From NCBI RefSeq assembly GCF_030128825.1, contig NZ_CP119127.1, forward strand, positions 2,170,001 through 2,234,000: DNA of 64,000 bases. Reading direction: 5' to 3'. Positions 1 through 7,746 of this stretch are shown here, one piece after another. The first letter of the stretch is position 1. Each line of letters begins with the position of its first letter. The translations under genes and the position numbers were made by a program. Under the pieces are notes generated by a model, which saw only the letters and a list, made by a program, of their open reading frames with translations, made no database searches and was not told the origin of the DNA. This stretch comes from Sphingobium sp. WTD-1 (GTDB taxonomy: Bacteria; Pseudomonadota; Alphaproteobacteria; Sphingomonadales; Sphingomonadaceae).

Positions 1-616
1 GCACGATCAGGCGCGGGCCATCAGCATAGACCGATGCGAACGCAGGCGACGCAGTCGCCGTGTTGGCAATGATCTGGGTGCCATTGACCTGGAACGTGAG
101 GCCGCCCGCGCTGGTCCACTGGAGCAACATGCCGGACGAGGCAGCGGTTGCCACCTGATTATTGCCGAACGGGAACGCATTATCGCCCGGACCAGGACGG
201 CCGAAGAAGATGATGGTGAAGTCGCCGCCAAATGCGTCGAGATGGGTCGACAGGGCGGACGAAGCCATGAGATGGCCGTTGAGTGCGCCCGCACCGAAGA
301 CCAGCGCGTGACGCTCATTATAGGCCGCCCACACCGCCGCATTGAACACGGCGCGGTCGCATAGCGGATCGGGATCAAGACCGGTAATCTGGGTCGGCAT
401 CGCTGCGCCACCCGGGACCATCTTGAACTCGCTGCCGATCGCGCGACTGGTCCAGTCGGCCGCATGAAGGGCGTCTCGCGCGCGGCCCCAGAAGACCAGA
501 CGCAAGTCGAGCGCGACGACATCCTCGTCATCCAGCACAGCCGGGTCGATGCCGAGCAGGCCGACGCTGCCCTGGTTGACGAAGGGCAATTGGGTCAAAA
601 TCGTGTCGGTCATCAT
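1..616 (-). CDS. Lectin/LamG-like phage tail protein, partial (runs off the left edge)
   Basis: An open frame starts at the ATG at 616 and continues without a stop to the window edge, giving about 205 residues beginning MMTDTILTQLPF. Its start overlaps the stop of the upstream tail-fibre gene (TAATG) and is preceded by GGAG, so translation is probably coupled. Around residues 120-175 the pattern DFTIIFFGRPG followed by LLQWTSAGG and FQVNGTQI resembles concanavalin-A/LamG-type beta-sandwich lectin domains, which would suit a receptor- or glycan-binding tail component. The second ATG at 613 is an equally possible start. The C-terminus is unseen, so the assignment rests on context plus a weak fold signature. 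Confidence 0.6.
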   Translation of the reverse strand, partial: MMTDTILTQLPFVNQGSVGLLGIDPAVLDDEDVVALDLRLVFWGRARDALHAADWTSRAIGSEFKMVPGGAAMPTQITGLDPDPLCDRAVFNAAVWAAYNERHALVFGAGALNGHLMASSALSTHLDAFGGDFTIIFFGRPGPGDNAFPFGNNQVATAASSGMLLQWTSAGGLTFQVNGTQIIANTATASPAFASVYADGPRLIV

Positions 617-2724
617 TATCTCCGGTAGGGGATGAGGCGGACCTCGTGACAGGCCCAGTCGTAAAGGGTGACGCCGGTCAGCCCGTCGGTGAGCAGCGGC
701 GTGGTGCTGCGGAAGCCGGAACGCGGCCCACCGGTCGCGCCGCTGCCGTTGGTGGGCGACCAGCCGGCGATAACGACGCGCGGCTCTCGCCCGGTTGGTG
801 CGCCCGAAAGGGTGATGCTGACTGTATCAGCCCGCGACACATAGCTGCCGTCTGGCTCGGGGATGCGGCTTGGCACCGACACGACGCTGATGGCGCTGAT
901 CGAGACGGAGGGAACAGGGTTGGCGACTTCCGCGCCGTCGAAGAATGCGATGCCGCGCCCGGTCTCAAGATTGGTTGCGGCGACGATCGTGTCGCTTTCG
1001 TCCTTCGTCAGCAGCCGATTGAACTGGAGCCGGACCACCGATGACGACCCCATATAGGCCCGCTCCAGCCGCAGCGGCTCGCGCGGGACGCCCCAGACCG
1101 CATGCGCGATATAATAGCCGCTGCGCAGCCCGTTCATCCGCCAGCCCAGCGCCTTGACATGACCTTTGTCGGCGGATTCCGGCCCGTCATAATAGGAGCC
1201 ATCGCACAGCCATCCGTCAGGCGCGTCGAGCTGCGCCAGCGCGACGTCGCTCGGCATCCGGAAGTCCTGATACATCCGGTTCACCTGCCCACAGAAGAAG
1301 CGGACATCGATGTCCGGCCCCAGAATTTCGGCGACGTCCTTGCGCGCGTCGGCCGCATATTGCTCCAGATACTGCTGATATTTGGCCTTGGTGGTCCCGA
1401 TCTTCGTGTCTTCATGCCCGTGGTTGGAATGGAAGATCACCCGGTACGGCCGCCAGCCCTTGCTGGCGGCGATGGCGCGCGCCCGATCGAGATAATAGGT
1501 CCAGTCCATGTAGCGCTTCGATCCGCGCTTCATCCCGCCGTCCGGGTTGGTCTGAGAGCCGTAATAGGCCGTGCCGCCCTCCGCCGCGATGAAGAACAGG
1601 CAGCGCGGCTTACGCCCTACGGCCGCCTGCGTCAGCGACATGATGCTGTCGGCAATGCCGGAAAGGGGCGTCTCCCAGCTGCTGGCCGTCGCCTGCTCGC
1701 GCAGGTCTACGAAATCATTGACCGGCGCGCCGTCCGGGTTGGTCCCGACGTCAAACATCAGCGCCCAGCCGGGATGCTGCGCGGCCGTCGTTATCGTCGC
1801 GTCGCCGGCATCCTTGCTCTGGCCCCAGTCCCACGACTGGCCAACTTTGATGATGATGGTCAGCAGATTGTCATCATCTTCCACGAACCAGCCGGACAGC
1901 CGGTTCCAGTAGCCCGATGGCGGCCCGTACAGGATAGTGCCTGATCCACCGCCGTCGCTGGGCCGGGCCATGACACCGCCATCAGCCTGGTAGAGCGCCC
2001 CGTCCGTATCGCGATGGACCGTGACGAGATTGCCGGTCAGGTCGACCGTGATGCTGGCGCCATTGCCGACCTTGCAGATACGGCCCGACCGCACCCATTG
2101 ACCGCCCACCTGATCGAGGCGCAGGCCGCGCGCGTTGAGCCCCGAAACATTCGTCTTGGCCAGTTCGGTGTCGAGCAGATTGCGCTCTTCGCCATTGTCC
2201 CGGCGCAGCGTCTGGAACACGCCGCCCTGATCGATGACGCCGGTCCCTATGTTACCGATCTTGCAGCGCCGCCGGCCCCATAGCGCCTTGTCCGCATCCA
2301 GCGCGGCGACCTTGTCGACCGACCCGGCCAGACTGGCCGCTGCGGCCTGCGCATCATTCTTGGCGGCGGCGGCCAGGCCCGCCTGCGCCGCCGCCTCGGT
2401 CGCCTTGGTGGTGGCCACGCCAGCCTGCGCTGTGGCGGCCGATACCTGCGCGCTCAGCAGCGTTTCCAGCGCGGCCGGGTCGGCGCTGCCGGCGGCGATG
2501 GCCTGCATGCGTGCCAGGCACGGGACAAAGATGGTCTGGCCCGACACGTTGATGACCGGGTAATAGCCCAGCGCGCCGGACTTGCCGCCCTCGGCGTTGA
2601 AGCTGTTCGGATCGTCCAGCGTGCCGGCCAGCAGCATCGTTTGGGCATTGGCCCAGCCCTCATAGGTGGTGAACAGCGCGCTATTGCGCTCCAGCAGCGC
2701 CGCGAGCTGGTCCTCAGCCGCCAT
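616..2724 (-). CDS. Tail-fibre/tailspike-like protein with SGNH esterase domain
   Basis: This 702-residue protein has an N-terminal region followed by an alanine-rich helical stretch (about residues 85-140), a short beta-rich section, and an SGNH/sialate-O-acetylesterase-like domain from about residue 290. The block I-type GQSW (about residue 295) would hold the nucleophile Ser, and D519 with H522 in DKGHVKALGW fit the C-terminal Asp/His block. The final 170 residues are beta-rich. Start at 2724 was chosen because it overlaps the stop of the upstream gene; the open frame extends further upstream but that part is unlike protein. Phage fibres with SGNH domains commonly deacetylate host surface polysaccharide; the substrate here is inferred, not shown. 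Confidence 0.7.
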   Translation of the reverse strand: MAAEDQLAALLERNSALFTTYEGWANAQTMLLAGTLDDPNSFNAEGGKSGALGYYPVINVSGQTIFVPCLARMQAIAAGSADPAALETLLSAQVSAATAQAGVATTKATEAAAQAGLAAAAKNDAQAAAASLAGSVDKVAALDADKALWGRRRCKIGNIGTGVIDQGGVFQTLRRDNGEERNLLDTELAKTNVSGLNARGLRLDQVGGQWVRSGRICKVGNGASITVDLTGNLVTVHRDTDGALYQADGGVMARPSDGGGSGTILYGPPSGYWNRLSGWFVEDDDNLLTIIIKVGQSWDWGQSKDAGDATITTAAQHPGWALMFDVGTNPDGAPVNDFVDLREQATASSWETPLSGIADSIMSLTQAAVGRKPRCLFFIAAEGGTAYYGSQTNPDGGMKRGSKRYMDWTYYLDRARAIAASKGWRPYRVIFHSNHGHEDTKIGTTKAKYQQYLEQYAADARKDVAEILGPDIDVRFFCGQVNRMYQDFRMPSDVALAQLDAPDGWLCDGSYYDGPESADKGHVKALGWRMNGLRSGYYIAHAVWGVPREPLRLERAYMGSSSVVRLQFNRLLTKDESDTIVAATNLETGRGIAFFDGAEVANPVPSVSISAISVVSVPSRIPEPDGSYVSRADTVSITLSGAPTGREPRVVIAGWSPTNGSGATGGPRSGFRSTTPLLTDGLTGVTLYDWACHEVRLIPYRR

Positions 2725-3034
2725 TGCTGGCGCCCTCCGTATCCGCCACGGCAGCCAGACCGCGCAGGCGCGCCAGCTCCAGCTTCGCCAGCGTCGCCAT
2801 GTCGTTGCGCATCTTCGCCCAGGACGCGACCCGCTTGCGCGTGGCTTCATCCAGCGGCGCTGCCGCATTGGTGATGCCGGCCATTAGCGCATCGACCTCC
2901 GGGCTGGCCAGCAGGGCCACGAAATCTTCGGCCGACCCCACTGTGGCGACCGCGATCTGGCGCTGGAGGGCGTCAAACTGCGCGCGCAATTCTTCGACGC
3001 CGGGGGTGCCGGCGTTTTCATTGGCCATAGCCAT
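2714..3034 (-). CDS. Hypothetical phage protein, helical, 106 aa
   Basis: A 106-residue, mainly helical protein with an N-terminal heptad-like segment (VEELRAQFDALQRQI) and a C-terminal helical region rich in Ala, Leu and Arg. I do not recognise a family. It lies 12 bp downstream of the prohead protease and its last codons overlap the start of the fibre gene by 11 bp, so it belongs to the structural operon. In an intact HK97-type head module this position would hold the major capsid gene, which this protein is far too short to be. It may be a small fibre-associated or chaperone-like protein. ATG at 3034 or at 3028 could be the start. Confidence 0.6.
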   Translation of the reverse strand: MAMANENAGTPGVEELRAQFDALQRQIAVATVGSAEDFVALLASPEVDALMAGITNAAAPLDEATRKRVASWAKMRNDMATLAKLELARLRGLAAVADTEGASNGG

Positions 3035-3046
3035 TCTCCGATTAGA

Positions 3047-3577
3047 TTAGGGTTGCTCGACTGCGATGATGCCGGTGCGCTGGACTTCGTCGGGGAAGGT
3101 CATTCCAGTGCCGGTGAAGGTCACCAAGGACACCTCGACCAGATCCAGCTTGATAAGGGTGCGGATGCCGGTTTTCTCGTCATAGGACGATTCGCGAACC
3201 CAATAGCCGATCGACAATCCCGACACGGCGCCGGCCTTGAGCAGGGCGTGCGCCTCTTTTGCCTTGGGCACGTCATCGATGAGCAGGCGGCCCGACACCT
3301 TCAGGCCATGCTCGTCTTCGGAAAGGGCCTCGTAGATGCCGATGGGAGCCGACGTCTGGTGCTGCCAAAGCACGGGGACCGGCCGGCCCTTCGCCTGGAT
3401 CTCTTTCAGACTGTTGGTGAATGCGCCGGCTGCGACGATCTCGCCATAGCTGTCGGTCACACCGAAGACCGAACCATATCCCTCAAAGGTGCCATCTTCT
3501 TTGACGGCATCGGCCTTGATCGACAGGCTGAAGTCGCGAACCTTCAGCTGCCCATGCTTGTGGTGCAACAGCATCAC
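3047..3577 (-). CDS. HK97-family prohead protease
   Basis: The 176-residue product has the layout of HK97-type prohead proteases (peptidase family U35), which cleave the capsid delta-domain and scaffold during head maturation. A conserved FEGYGSVFGV N-terminal segment is followed by the His-containing WQH motif (H73), the catalytic Ser motif SGLSIGY (S122) and a downstream acidic residue in LVEVSLVTF. Its start overlaps the portal stop by ATGA, indicating translational coupling. The major capsid protein that this enzyme normally processes is not encoded next to it, so its substrate within this element is missing or elsewhere. Confidence 0.93.
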   Translation of the reverse strand: MMLLHHKHGQLKVRDFSLSIKADAVKEDGTFEGYGSVFGVTDSYGEIVAAGAFTNSLKEIQAKGRPVPVLWQHQTSAPIGIYEALSEDEHGLKVSGRLLIDDVPKAKEAHALLKAGAVSGLSIGYWVRESSYDEKTGIRTLIKLDLVEVSLVTFTGTGMTFPDEVQRTGIIAVEQP

Positions 3578-4878
3578 GCGTCTTCCTTCTGCTTCATCGA
3601 GGGCAACCCCTCCGGGAAAAGCCAGTCCACGATTGAGCGCCGGGCAGCTTCGCCGCCGGTGCTGGTGATCTCGCCCAGCTGCCCGGCCGGGATCATGTTC
3701 GACTGAATGGTCAGGTCATCGCCGCCTGGCAGAGGCGGCAGATTTTCGAGGCGGCGCACTTCGTTGCGCGTCATGATGCCGTTCTGCACCATCTGGGCAT
3801 AGAAGGTGGCGCGACCTGCACTGTCGGCGCGCAGAAGGCCCTCGATATTGATTTCGACGGTGGTGGTCAGGCGCTCGGCAGGCGTAAGCAACTGCTTCAT
3901 GATCGCCATTTCGAGGCGTTTCAGGCGCTCGCGGAGGCCGAACATCAGCCAGCCCAGCGTCTGATTCTCGATGCTGCTGCCCAGAGTGGTATTGCCCGCG
4001 GTGTGCCCGACCAGATGGGGAGGGACACCGAACCAGCGACAGCCATCTTCGACCGAGAACTGCCGGCTCTCGATCATCTGGGCGTCGTCCGCCTTCATTT
4101 CGATAGCCTGCCAGGTCAGACCGGCTTCGAGGACGAGGGGCTTGCCATTATTGTCGCCGGCAAACGGCTCGACCACATATTTGTAGATGTCCGCGCGCTG
4201 GTCGGGTTTCAGCGTCTGATTATTCTGGGTCGTCAGCACGCCGGAAGGGCGAAGCCCATTGCGATAAATCTGAGCCGCCGCTTCATCGGTGGCCATAGCC
4301 AGACCGAAGGAGTGGCGGCCGAAGTCCAAAGTCGAAAGACCGCCCAGGGGAGACCCGCCGAACCCGCGGACATGGAACATTTCGTCCTGTCCGACCTCAT
4401 CCATCCCACCATTGTCGGGATACCGGTATCGAATCTCGCCGCCGGCGACGCGCCGGACCTGCATGACCTCCGGGCGCAATGGCGTCAGCGCGATGATCTT
4501 TCCGCCGCGACCGCGGGTGATGCGCGCGAAGGCATTCCCCCACAATTCGAGGCTGACGCACATGAACTGCCAAAAATCGAGCGCAGTTTGATCTGCATTC
4601 GGGCTGTCGTGCAGCAGCCCATAGAGGGGATGGGTCTTCAGAACCTTGCGCGATCCGTTTGCGCCGTCCTGGTAGACCATGAAGGGTAACGAAGAGATCG
4701 TGCCGGAAATCAGGCGGATGCAGGCCCAGACCGTCGACAGTGTCAGGGCATTGGTCGCCGTGACGGTCTTCCCCGAGTAGGACGGCTGGCCGAACACGCC
4801 TTTCCATGCGGAGGGATTCAGCAGCGACAGCGCCGTGCGGAGACCGCGCCACATTTTGCGGCCGAAGGACAGCTTCAC
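3574..4878 (-). CDS. Phage portal protein, HK97 family
   Basis: This 434-residue protein matches the HK97-type portal family in length, position and sequence pattern (TLSTVWACIRLISGTISSLPF near residues 47-67 and the central DEAAAQIYRNGLRPSG region). Portal proteins form the dodecameric ring at one capsid vertex, dock the terminase and pass DNA during packaging and ejection. It sits between terL and the protease, overlapping each by 4 bp, which is the canonical HK97 packaging module. Nothing in the sequence suggests truncation. Confidence 0.93.
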   Translation of the reverse strand: MKLSFGRKMWRGLRTALSLLNPSAWKGVFGQPSYSGKTVTATNALTLSTVWACIRLISGTISSLPFMVYQDGANGSRKVLKTHPLYGLLHDSPNADQTALDFWQFMCVSLELWGNAFARITRGRGGKIIALTPLRPEVMQVRRVAGGEIRYRYPDNGGMDEVGQDEMFHVRGFGGSPLGGLSTLDFGRHSFGLAMATDEAAAQIYRNGLRPSGVLTTQNNQTLKPDQRADIYKYVVEPFAGDNNGKPLVLEAGLTWQAIEMKADDAQMIESRQFSVEDGCRWFGVPPHLVGHTAGNTTLGSSIENQTLGWLMFGLRERLKRLEMAIMKQLLTPAERLTTTVEINIEGLLRADSAGRATFYAQMVQNGIMTRNEVRRLENLPPLPGGDDLTIQSNMIPAGQLGEITSTGGEAARRSIVDWLFPEGLPSMKQKEDA

Positions 4879-6455
4879 GCTGCGTTCGCCTTCATGGCGG
4901 CGAGATAGTCATCCATGCTCCCGCCCTCATTGGTGTCGAGCGCGCCAACGCCGCGGGCCATCACTGCTGCGACCATGCCGTCGATCCTTCCCGTGCTCTT
5001 GGCCTTGTCGAGCTTGCGATTTCCGGCCGGATCTTTGTTCACGACGGCATTGGCCGCGCACATCGTCAGCACCGGATTGCCCCCATGCCGGACGCGTTCA
5101 TTCAAGAAATCGATCTCGATCAGGTCCATGGCGGGCGCCATGCTGACGTAGCCCTGCCCGAAAGGCTCAAACGGCAGCGAAATGCCGGCCTTTTGCATCT
5201 GTGCTTCGAGCGTCTTGAAGCGGTGGCGGTCATAACCGATCTTGATGACGGGAACGCCCTCGCAGATCCTCGCCAGATCGTGCGCCACGTATTCATAATC
5301 GACCGCAACGCCGGGCGTGGTGAAGATATAGCCCTCGTCCGCCCAGACATCATATGGCGCGCGATCGCGCTTCACATGATCGCGGAGCGTGGCCTCCGGT
5401 TTCCAGAACCAAGCGCGAAAATGCCAGACGCCTTGCCACAAAGCTGCCAATACGAACGCGCAAAGGTCGGTCGTCTCAGCAAGGTCGAGGCCGCCATAGA
5501 CCTCGCCCTTCTCGAACGCCTCATCGTCTGTGTTATCGTTGCAGGCGCCCCAGACGCTGGGCGAAATAAAGGGCGAGAAGCGGTTAACCCGCTGGTTCAG
5601 ATACAGATTGCGGAAACCATTCTCCGCAGAAGGCATGCGCGCCGCACGTTCCGCCGCGGCCAGCAGCTCGACCTTGGATCGGAACGTGCCCAGCGCCGGG
5701 TTTGCCGCCTGATGGGCCGCCGGGTCGAGGACGTCGGCCTTAGGCTCGGCAGCATATAGCCGCACGACAATTTTCGGGTCTCGACTGCGCAGCGCATCGT
5801 CGATCTTGATGCTGAGCATGTCGGCATCGGTCGGCGCTTGCGTCGAAATGATGAGCCGGAGGGCGTCGTCATATGCGCCGGACGCTGTCTCGATCGCTTC
5901 GACGAAGTCATCGAGCGGGCCGCGCACCTGGCCCAGCTCGTCGAGGATCGCCAGCACCGGCGAAAGACCGTGCGCGGTGCCTGCCTCCGCCGACAGAGCC
6001 TCATAGGTGACGTTCAGTGCCAAGCCGATCAGCGTTTTCGCGGACGGGATCACGCGCACCAGCGCCTTCAGCTTCGGGTTCAGCTTGACCATTTTCCAGG
6101 CCAGATTGAACACGAGGGCCGCCTGTTTGCGCGACCGGGCACCAGATACGATCTGACTGTTGAGCCGGGCCTCCGGGCCGACCAGATGGACGAGAAGCAA
6201 GCAGGCGATCAGCGCTGTCTTGCCATTCTTGCGCGCCATGCTGAGGATACCCTCAGTCGTGCCCGCCGGATTATCGTAGACCGACCAGATGAATTCCTTC
6301 TGGAACATATCCAGCCGGATCGGCTGCCCCACCAGTTTACCTTCTGGGACGAGGCAATATTTTTCGACAAACGCGATGGCCCGGTCGCCGCGGGTCTTCG
6401 GTTTATGGTCTCCCTCGAACGTCGGCGGCGGTATCGCGCCGCGCGGCTGGCTCAC
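4875..6455 (-). CDS. Terminase large subunit
   Basis: A 526-residue terminase large subunit, the ATP-driven DNA packaging motor and headful/cos nuclease. The Walker A-like motif MARKNGKT is at residues 73-80, Walker B with catalytic acid LAILDE at 168-173, and coupling motif III (IISTQ) near 202-206. The C-terminal RNase H-like nuclease begins with YGGLDLAETTD (D324 and D330 as metal ligands) and has later acidic positions. Its start overlaps terS by ATGA and its stop overlaps the portal start by ATGA. Full length for the family, so probably intact. Confidence 0.95.
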   Translation of the reverse strand: MSQPRGAIPPPTFEGDHKPKTRGDRAIAFVEKYCLVPEGKLVGQPIRLDMFQKEFIWSVYDNPAGTTEGILSMARKNGKTALIACLLLVHLVGPEARLNSQIVSGARSRKQAALVFNLAWKMVKLNPKLKALVRVIPSAKTLIGLALNVTYEALSAEAGTAHGLSPVLAILDELGQVRGPLDDFVEAIETASGAYDDALRLIISTQAPTDADMLSIKIDDALRSRDPKIVVRLYAAEPKADVLDPAAHQAANPALGTFRSKVELLAAAERAARMPSAENGFRNLYLNQRVNRFSPFISPSVWGACNDNTDDEAFEKGEVYGGLDLAETTDLCAFVLAALWQGVWHFRAWFWKPEATLRDHVKRDRAPYDVWADEGYIFTTPGVAVDYEYVAHDLARICEGVPVIKIGYDRHRFKTLEAQMQKAGISLPFEPFGQGYVSMAPAMDLIEIDFLNERVRHGGNPVLTMCAANAVVNKDPAGNRKLDKAKSTGRIDGMVAAVMARGVGALDTNEGGSMDDYLAAMKANAA

Positions 6456-6922
6456 TGGATAGTGCTCGGCCTCGCCAGCAAGCCATCGTCATCCTCGGCA
6501 AGCGGGTTATGGCCGGCCTCGATCTCTTTGGCCTGGTCGCGGCGCCGGTTCACGTCCCGCTGCTCGCCATGCTTGGACCGGCTGTCGAGCCCGAGCGCGC
6601 GGCGCAGAGTGACGATGCGCCGGGCGAGCTTGTCGCTCAGTTCGATCGTCTGCATCAACGCCGAAATCTGGACATGTCCTCCGCGATCGACAGTGTGGCC
6701 CGCCAGCCGCTCGGCGTCTGCCATTGCCCGAGCCAGATTCGCCGCGATGGCGAGATCGGCCTCGGTCCATTCGGATTTCGCCCGCTCAGCAATGATCGCA
6801 TCCCAAAAGGGAGCGTCGCCGCGGCGCAATTTTAGGTGCTTGGGCGGTGACAAATCGCGGGTGGACGATGCCATCACGGACAGCGCCCCCTCCGCGCTGT
6901 CGATGCGCTGGCGTCGGGTCAT
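6452..6922 (-). CDS. Terminase small subunit (putative)
   Basis: A 156-residue protein immediately upstream of terL and overlapping it by 4 bp. It has the general make-up of P27-type small terminase subunits: a basic N-terminus with FWDAIIAERAKSEWTEADL, a long central helical section with DAERLAG and TIELSDKLARRIVTLRRALG, and a polar C-terminus. Small subunits recognise pac/cos DNA and regulate the large subunit. The identification relies on position plus this pattern. The internal Met at residue 18 (MASSTRD) is an alternative start. Confidence 0.75.
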   Translation of the reverse strand: MTRRQRIDSAEGALSVMASSTRDLSPPKHLKLRRGDAPFWDAIIAERAKSEWTEADLAIAANLARAMADAERLAGHTVDRGGHVQISALMQTIELSDKLARRIVTLRRALGLDSRSKHGEQRDVNRRRDQAKEIEAGHNPLAEDDDGLLARPSTIQ

Positions 6923-7021
6923 CGGCTGGCCTCCCGGCCCATAACAAAAACTGTATTAGCAAACGATTTGGTGGCGGGGTCGGTGTCCGGTGGCGGTCGG
7001 CCCTGATTTTTGACCCACCCC

Positions 7022-7357
7022 CTACCCCCGGGGGCGGTTCCACGGGTGGTCGGGGTCGGTCGGCATGCCGGTCGCGTCGCAGGCGCCCAGGCGGGCCTGA
7101 TGCTTGTGCCCGAACTGCTCCGCCGTCCTGATCTCGTGGCACGGGCCGCACAGGCACCGGATGTTGCCGTCATCGTCGCTGCCGCCCTTGGCGAGCGGCA
7201 CAATGTGGTCGGGCACCGTCGACGCGGTGACGATGCCCTTGTCGGCGCAGTCCCGGCAGAGCGGTTCATTCTGCAGCCGGCGGCGGCGCTGCGCCTGACC
7301 TGCTCGACCGCGCAGGCGCTCCGTGCGCGTGCGCTGCGGCGCGGGGCGGCTGGGCAT
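7022..7357 (-). CDS. HNH endonuclease
   Basis: A 111-residue HNH nuclease. The zinc-binding pair C34/C37, the DHI core at residues 50-52, N65 in GNIRCLC, and C70/C73 followed by H74 form the complete beta-beta-alpha-metal fold. Small HNH proteins next to terminase genes are known to take part in packaging-linked DNA cleavage in HK97-like phages. The gene starts 4 bp after the stop of a 51-residue membrane protein and lies about 100 bp ahead of terS. The N-terminal 30 residues are Arg-rich, fitting DNA binding. Confidence 0.9.
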   Translation of the reverse strand: MPSRPAPQRTRTERLRGRAGQAQRRRRLQNEPLCRDCADKGIVTASTVPDHIVPLAKGGSDDDGNIRCLCGPCHEIRTAEQFGHKHQARLGACDATGMPTDPDHPWNRPRG

Positions 7358-7361
7358 CTGC

Positions 7362-7517
7362 TCAGCGCAGCTCCGTCACCAGAGCGTGAACAGCCAGCCA
7401 TTCGGCGCCGCGATCTTCGTCAATTATGTTCAGCTTGACCATGGCGTAGGCGACGACGAGGCCGGGCCAAAAGAACCAGCGCTTGCGCAGATGAATGGTG
7501 GCAACGACCTGTGGCAT
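7362..7517 (-). CDS. Small hydrophobic phage protein, 51 aa
   Basis: A 51-residue reading frame beginning MPQVVATIHL, with an aromatic hydrophobic segment (about residues 13-27, WFFWPGLVVAYAMVK) that could span a membrane once, and an acidic C-terminal part. Its ATG is preceded by a strong AGGAGG at good spacing, and its stop is 4 bp before the HNH gene. These features support a real gene even though it is very short. Function unknown; it is not recognisably a holin. Confidence 0.6.
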   Translation of the reverse strand: MPQVVATIHLRKRWFFWPGLVVAYAMVKLNIIDEDRGAEWLAVHALVTELR

Positions 7518-7530
7518 GTCGCCTCCTGGA

Positions 7531-7607
7531 TGGCGATGGTGGTAGGGCTCGAACCTACAGCCTCTGGTTTTGGAGACCAGCGCTCTACCGAATTGAGCTA
7601 CACCGAC
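7531..7607 (-). tRNA. tRNA-Trp (CCA), prophage-borne
   Basis: On the minus strand a cloverleaf is readable: D-arm GCTC/GAGC, anticodon stem CTGGT/ACCAG enclosing loop CTCCAAA with anticodon CCA, T-arm GTAGG/CCTAC with TTCGAGC loop, discriminator G and an encoded 3' CCA. The acceptor stem has two apparent mismatches (positions 2-71 T/T and 3-70 C/A). It lies at the head of the packaging operon, 14 bp upstream of the 51-residue protein. A phage-encoded tRNA is the simplest reading; the mismatches raise the possibility of decay or altered charging. Confidence 0.85.
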
Positions 7608-7746
7608 AGATACGAAAACACCCGCTCGGTCGTCTGACCTGCGGGCGCAATTCCTATGGCGTGATATGTGCCATACTTGGCACCCCCGAGCAACTCTTCC
7701 TTGACTATTTTCGGTCAACCTCATCAATTACTTTCCTGGGGGGAAC
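7608..7746. promoter_or_regulatory. Divergent intergenic region between tRNA-Trp operon and GAF gene
   Basis: This 139-bp AT-richer stretch separates the leftward packaging operon from the rightward GAF gene, so it should carry both promoters. TTGACT at 7701-7706 is a plausible -35 for the rightward gene, but the -10 at 17 bp (TCAATT) is poor. A GGGGGGAA run at 7739-7746 is the likely ribosome binding site of the GAF gene. No clear operator palindrome was seen. Confidence 0.4.

Noticed and set aside
7362..7727. 121-codon leftward frame running through the tRNA-Trp
   Set aside because: The tRNA structure and the strong ribosome binding site at 7517 show that only the last 51 codons are a gene.
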